Assembly (NCBI GenBank): GCA_029937335.1 | Contig: JAPYQD010000043.1 | Span: 1 to 6,379 of the forward strand | Direction: 5' to 3' | Length of the DNA: 6,379 bases | DNA from: Gammaproteobacteria bacterium | GTDB taxonomy: Bacteria; Pseudomonadota; Gammaproteobacteria; PS1; Pseudothioglobaceae | Notes under the pieces: generated by a model | Seen by the model: the letters and a program-made list of their open reading frames with translations, nothing else | Database searches by the model: none | What the model was told of the DNA's origin: nothing | Position numbers and translations under genes: made by a program | Shown: piece by piece, positions 5,509-6,379 of the stretch | How the letters are laid out: the number at the start of each line of letters is the position of its first letter | Numbering within the stretch: position 1 is the stretch's first letter

Positions 5509-6379
5509 GCTTTAAAGAAGGCTTTTGCCTGTTGGGTGTCAAGCTCGATTTGTTGTTTTAGCGCTTCAAAACTATCAAATTTTTCTTCATCTCTGATTTT
5601 GTGTTTAAACACAACCCTGGCCTCAATTCCATAAACCTCACGATCAAAATCAAACAAAAATACTTCTAATAATATTTCTTTGCCATTAATCGTTGGGCGA
5701 TTACCAATATTACACACCCCTTGAAAAACTGAACCTTGAATTTCAACCGTGGTTGCAAACACACCCAAAACCGGGCTAATTTTTCGTTTAATAGGGATAT
5801 TGATGGTAGGAAAGCCAATGGTTCGCCCTTTTTGTTGCCCATGAATAATTTTCCCTGAAATTGAAAACTCGCGCCCCAGCATTTGCGTGACAGCGCCTAG
5901 ATCGCCACGGGTGAGCAATGTTCGAATTTCTGAGCTACTTGCACGGCAATCATTGCACAGTACGCTCTGGGTGTTTTCTACGCTAAAGCCTTTGGTTTTT
6001 GACAGGCTTTGCAACAGGCCTAAATCGCCTTGTCGTTTTTTTCCAAAGCGAAAATCATCGCCAATTAAACAGTGCTTCATGTTGAGCTTATCCAATAAAA
6101 CTTGTTGAATAAAGTCTTTGGCCTTAAGTTCAGAAAAATCCTGATTAAAGTAGATTAATAAATGTTTGTCCACACCAAGGCGAGACAGCAGTTGGTGTTT
6201 TTCTTTAAAGTTGCTTAGCGTGGCTTGTTCCCGACCAAAAAAGCATTGAGGGGTTGGTGAAAAGGAGATAAGCACTGAAGGCAACCCCAATGCTTTGGCT
6301 GACTCGACCAGTCTTAGAATGATTTTCTCGTGGCCGACATGCACGCCGTCAAAGTTGCCAATGGTGACAACACTACCAG
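5505..6379 (-). CDS. ribF: Bifunctional riboflavin kinase / FAD synthetase, lacking its first codons (cut by window edge)
   Basis: Two-domain cytosolic enzyme that phosphorylates riboflavin to FMN and adenylylates FMN to FAD. The open frame runs out of the window at 6379; 290 residues are visible and by comparison with E. coli RibF about 16 are missing. The GTG at 6344 is not the start: it encodes the Val of the conserved TIGNFDGVHVGH motif, whose first half is coded by 6345-6365. Counting from the first full codon, the FMN adenylyltransferase domain shows GNFDGVHVGH at 7-16, GDDFRFG at 106-112 and SSSEIR at 147-152. The riboflavin kinase domain shows GRTIGFPTINI at 184-194, GVCNIGNRPT at 220-229 and LEVFLFDFDREVYG at 237-250, with Glu238 the likely catalytic base. 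The last motif has Phe where most relatives have His (LEVHL). The gene is convergent with pyrC; its TAA overlaps the pyrC TAG. Confidence 0.95.
   Translation of the reverse strand, partial: GSVVTIGNFDGVHVGHEKIILRLVESAKALGLPSVLISFSPTPQCFFGREQATLSNFKEKHQLLSRLGVDKHLLIYFNQDFSELKAKDFIQQVLLDKLNMKHCLIGDDFRFGKKRQGDLGLLQSLSKTKGFSVENTQSVLCNDCRASSSEIRTLLTRGDLGAVTQMLGREFSISGKIIHGQQKGRTIGFPTINIPIKRKISPVLGVFATTVEIQGSVFQGVCNIGNRPTINGKEILLEVFLFDFDREVYGIEARVVFKHKIRDEEKFDSFEALKQQIELDTQQAKAFFKA

Noticed and set aside
5519..5530. Hairpin as an intrinsic terminator for pyrC
   Set aside because: The stem has only four pairs and no T run follows on the plus strand; on the minus strand it is still too weak to annotate.
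5887..6108. Plus-strand open frame inside ribF
   Set aside because: Antisense to conserved RibF motifs, including GDDFRFG; a shadow frame.
6342..6344. GTG as the ribF start codon
   Set aside because: It falls within the conserved GNFDGVHVGH motif; the reading frame continues upstream through GSVVTIGNFDG to the window edge.

Overview
This is a housekeeping stretch of a bacterial chromosome, most likely from a moderately AT-rich gammaproteobacterium. The support is a SecA that reads closely along the E. coli protein with a C-terminal zinc-binding tail, an E. coli-size PyrC, a proteobacterial-type Rieske protein, and a DUF721/DciA-type helicase loader next to secA, an arrangement known from gammaproteobacteria that lack DnaC. 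A marine sulfur-oxidiser-like lineage such as SUP05/Thioglobaceae is possible from the overall look, but that is a guess. I see no phage, insertion sequence, CRISPR, tRNA or rRNA signal.

Layout: the left edge holds the start of petA (Rieske iron-sulfur subunit of the cytochrome bc1 complex), on the minus strand and cut by the window. After a gap of about 100 bases with a plausible promoter comes dciA, also on the minus strand. A gap of 118 bases separates dciA from the divergent secA and should carry promoters for both directions. On the plus strand secA, anmK and pyrC are tightly packed: anmK starts inside the last codons of secA (8-nt overlap) and pyrC starts inside anmK (14-nt overlap), so the three are almost certainly one transcript with translational coupling. 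pyrC then meets ribF tail to tail with a 4-nt overlap; ribF is on the minus strand and its first codons lie beyond the right edge.

The genes do not form one pathway. They cover protein export (SecA), cell-wall sugar recycling (AnmK), pyrimidine synthesis (PyrC), flavin cofactors (RibF), replicative helicase loading (DciA) and respiration (PetA). I found no undescribed system. What merits a second look is small in scale: a Lys-Arg in place of the twin arginine in the PetA Tat signal, a Phe in place of a usually conserved His in the RibF kinase motif, an unusual residue beside the SecA Walker A motif, a secA start without a Shine-Dalgarno sequence, and the overlapping gene ends.
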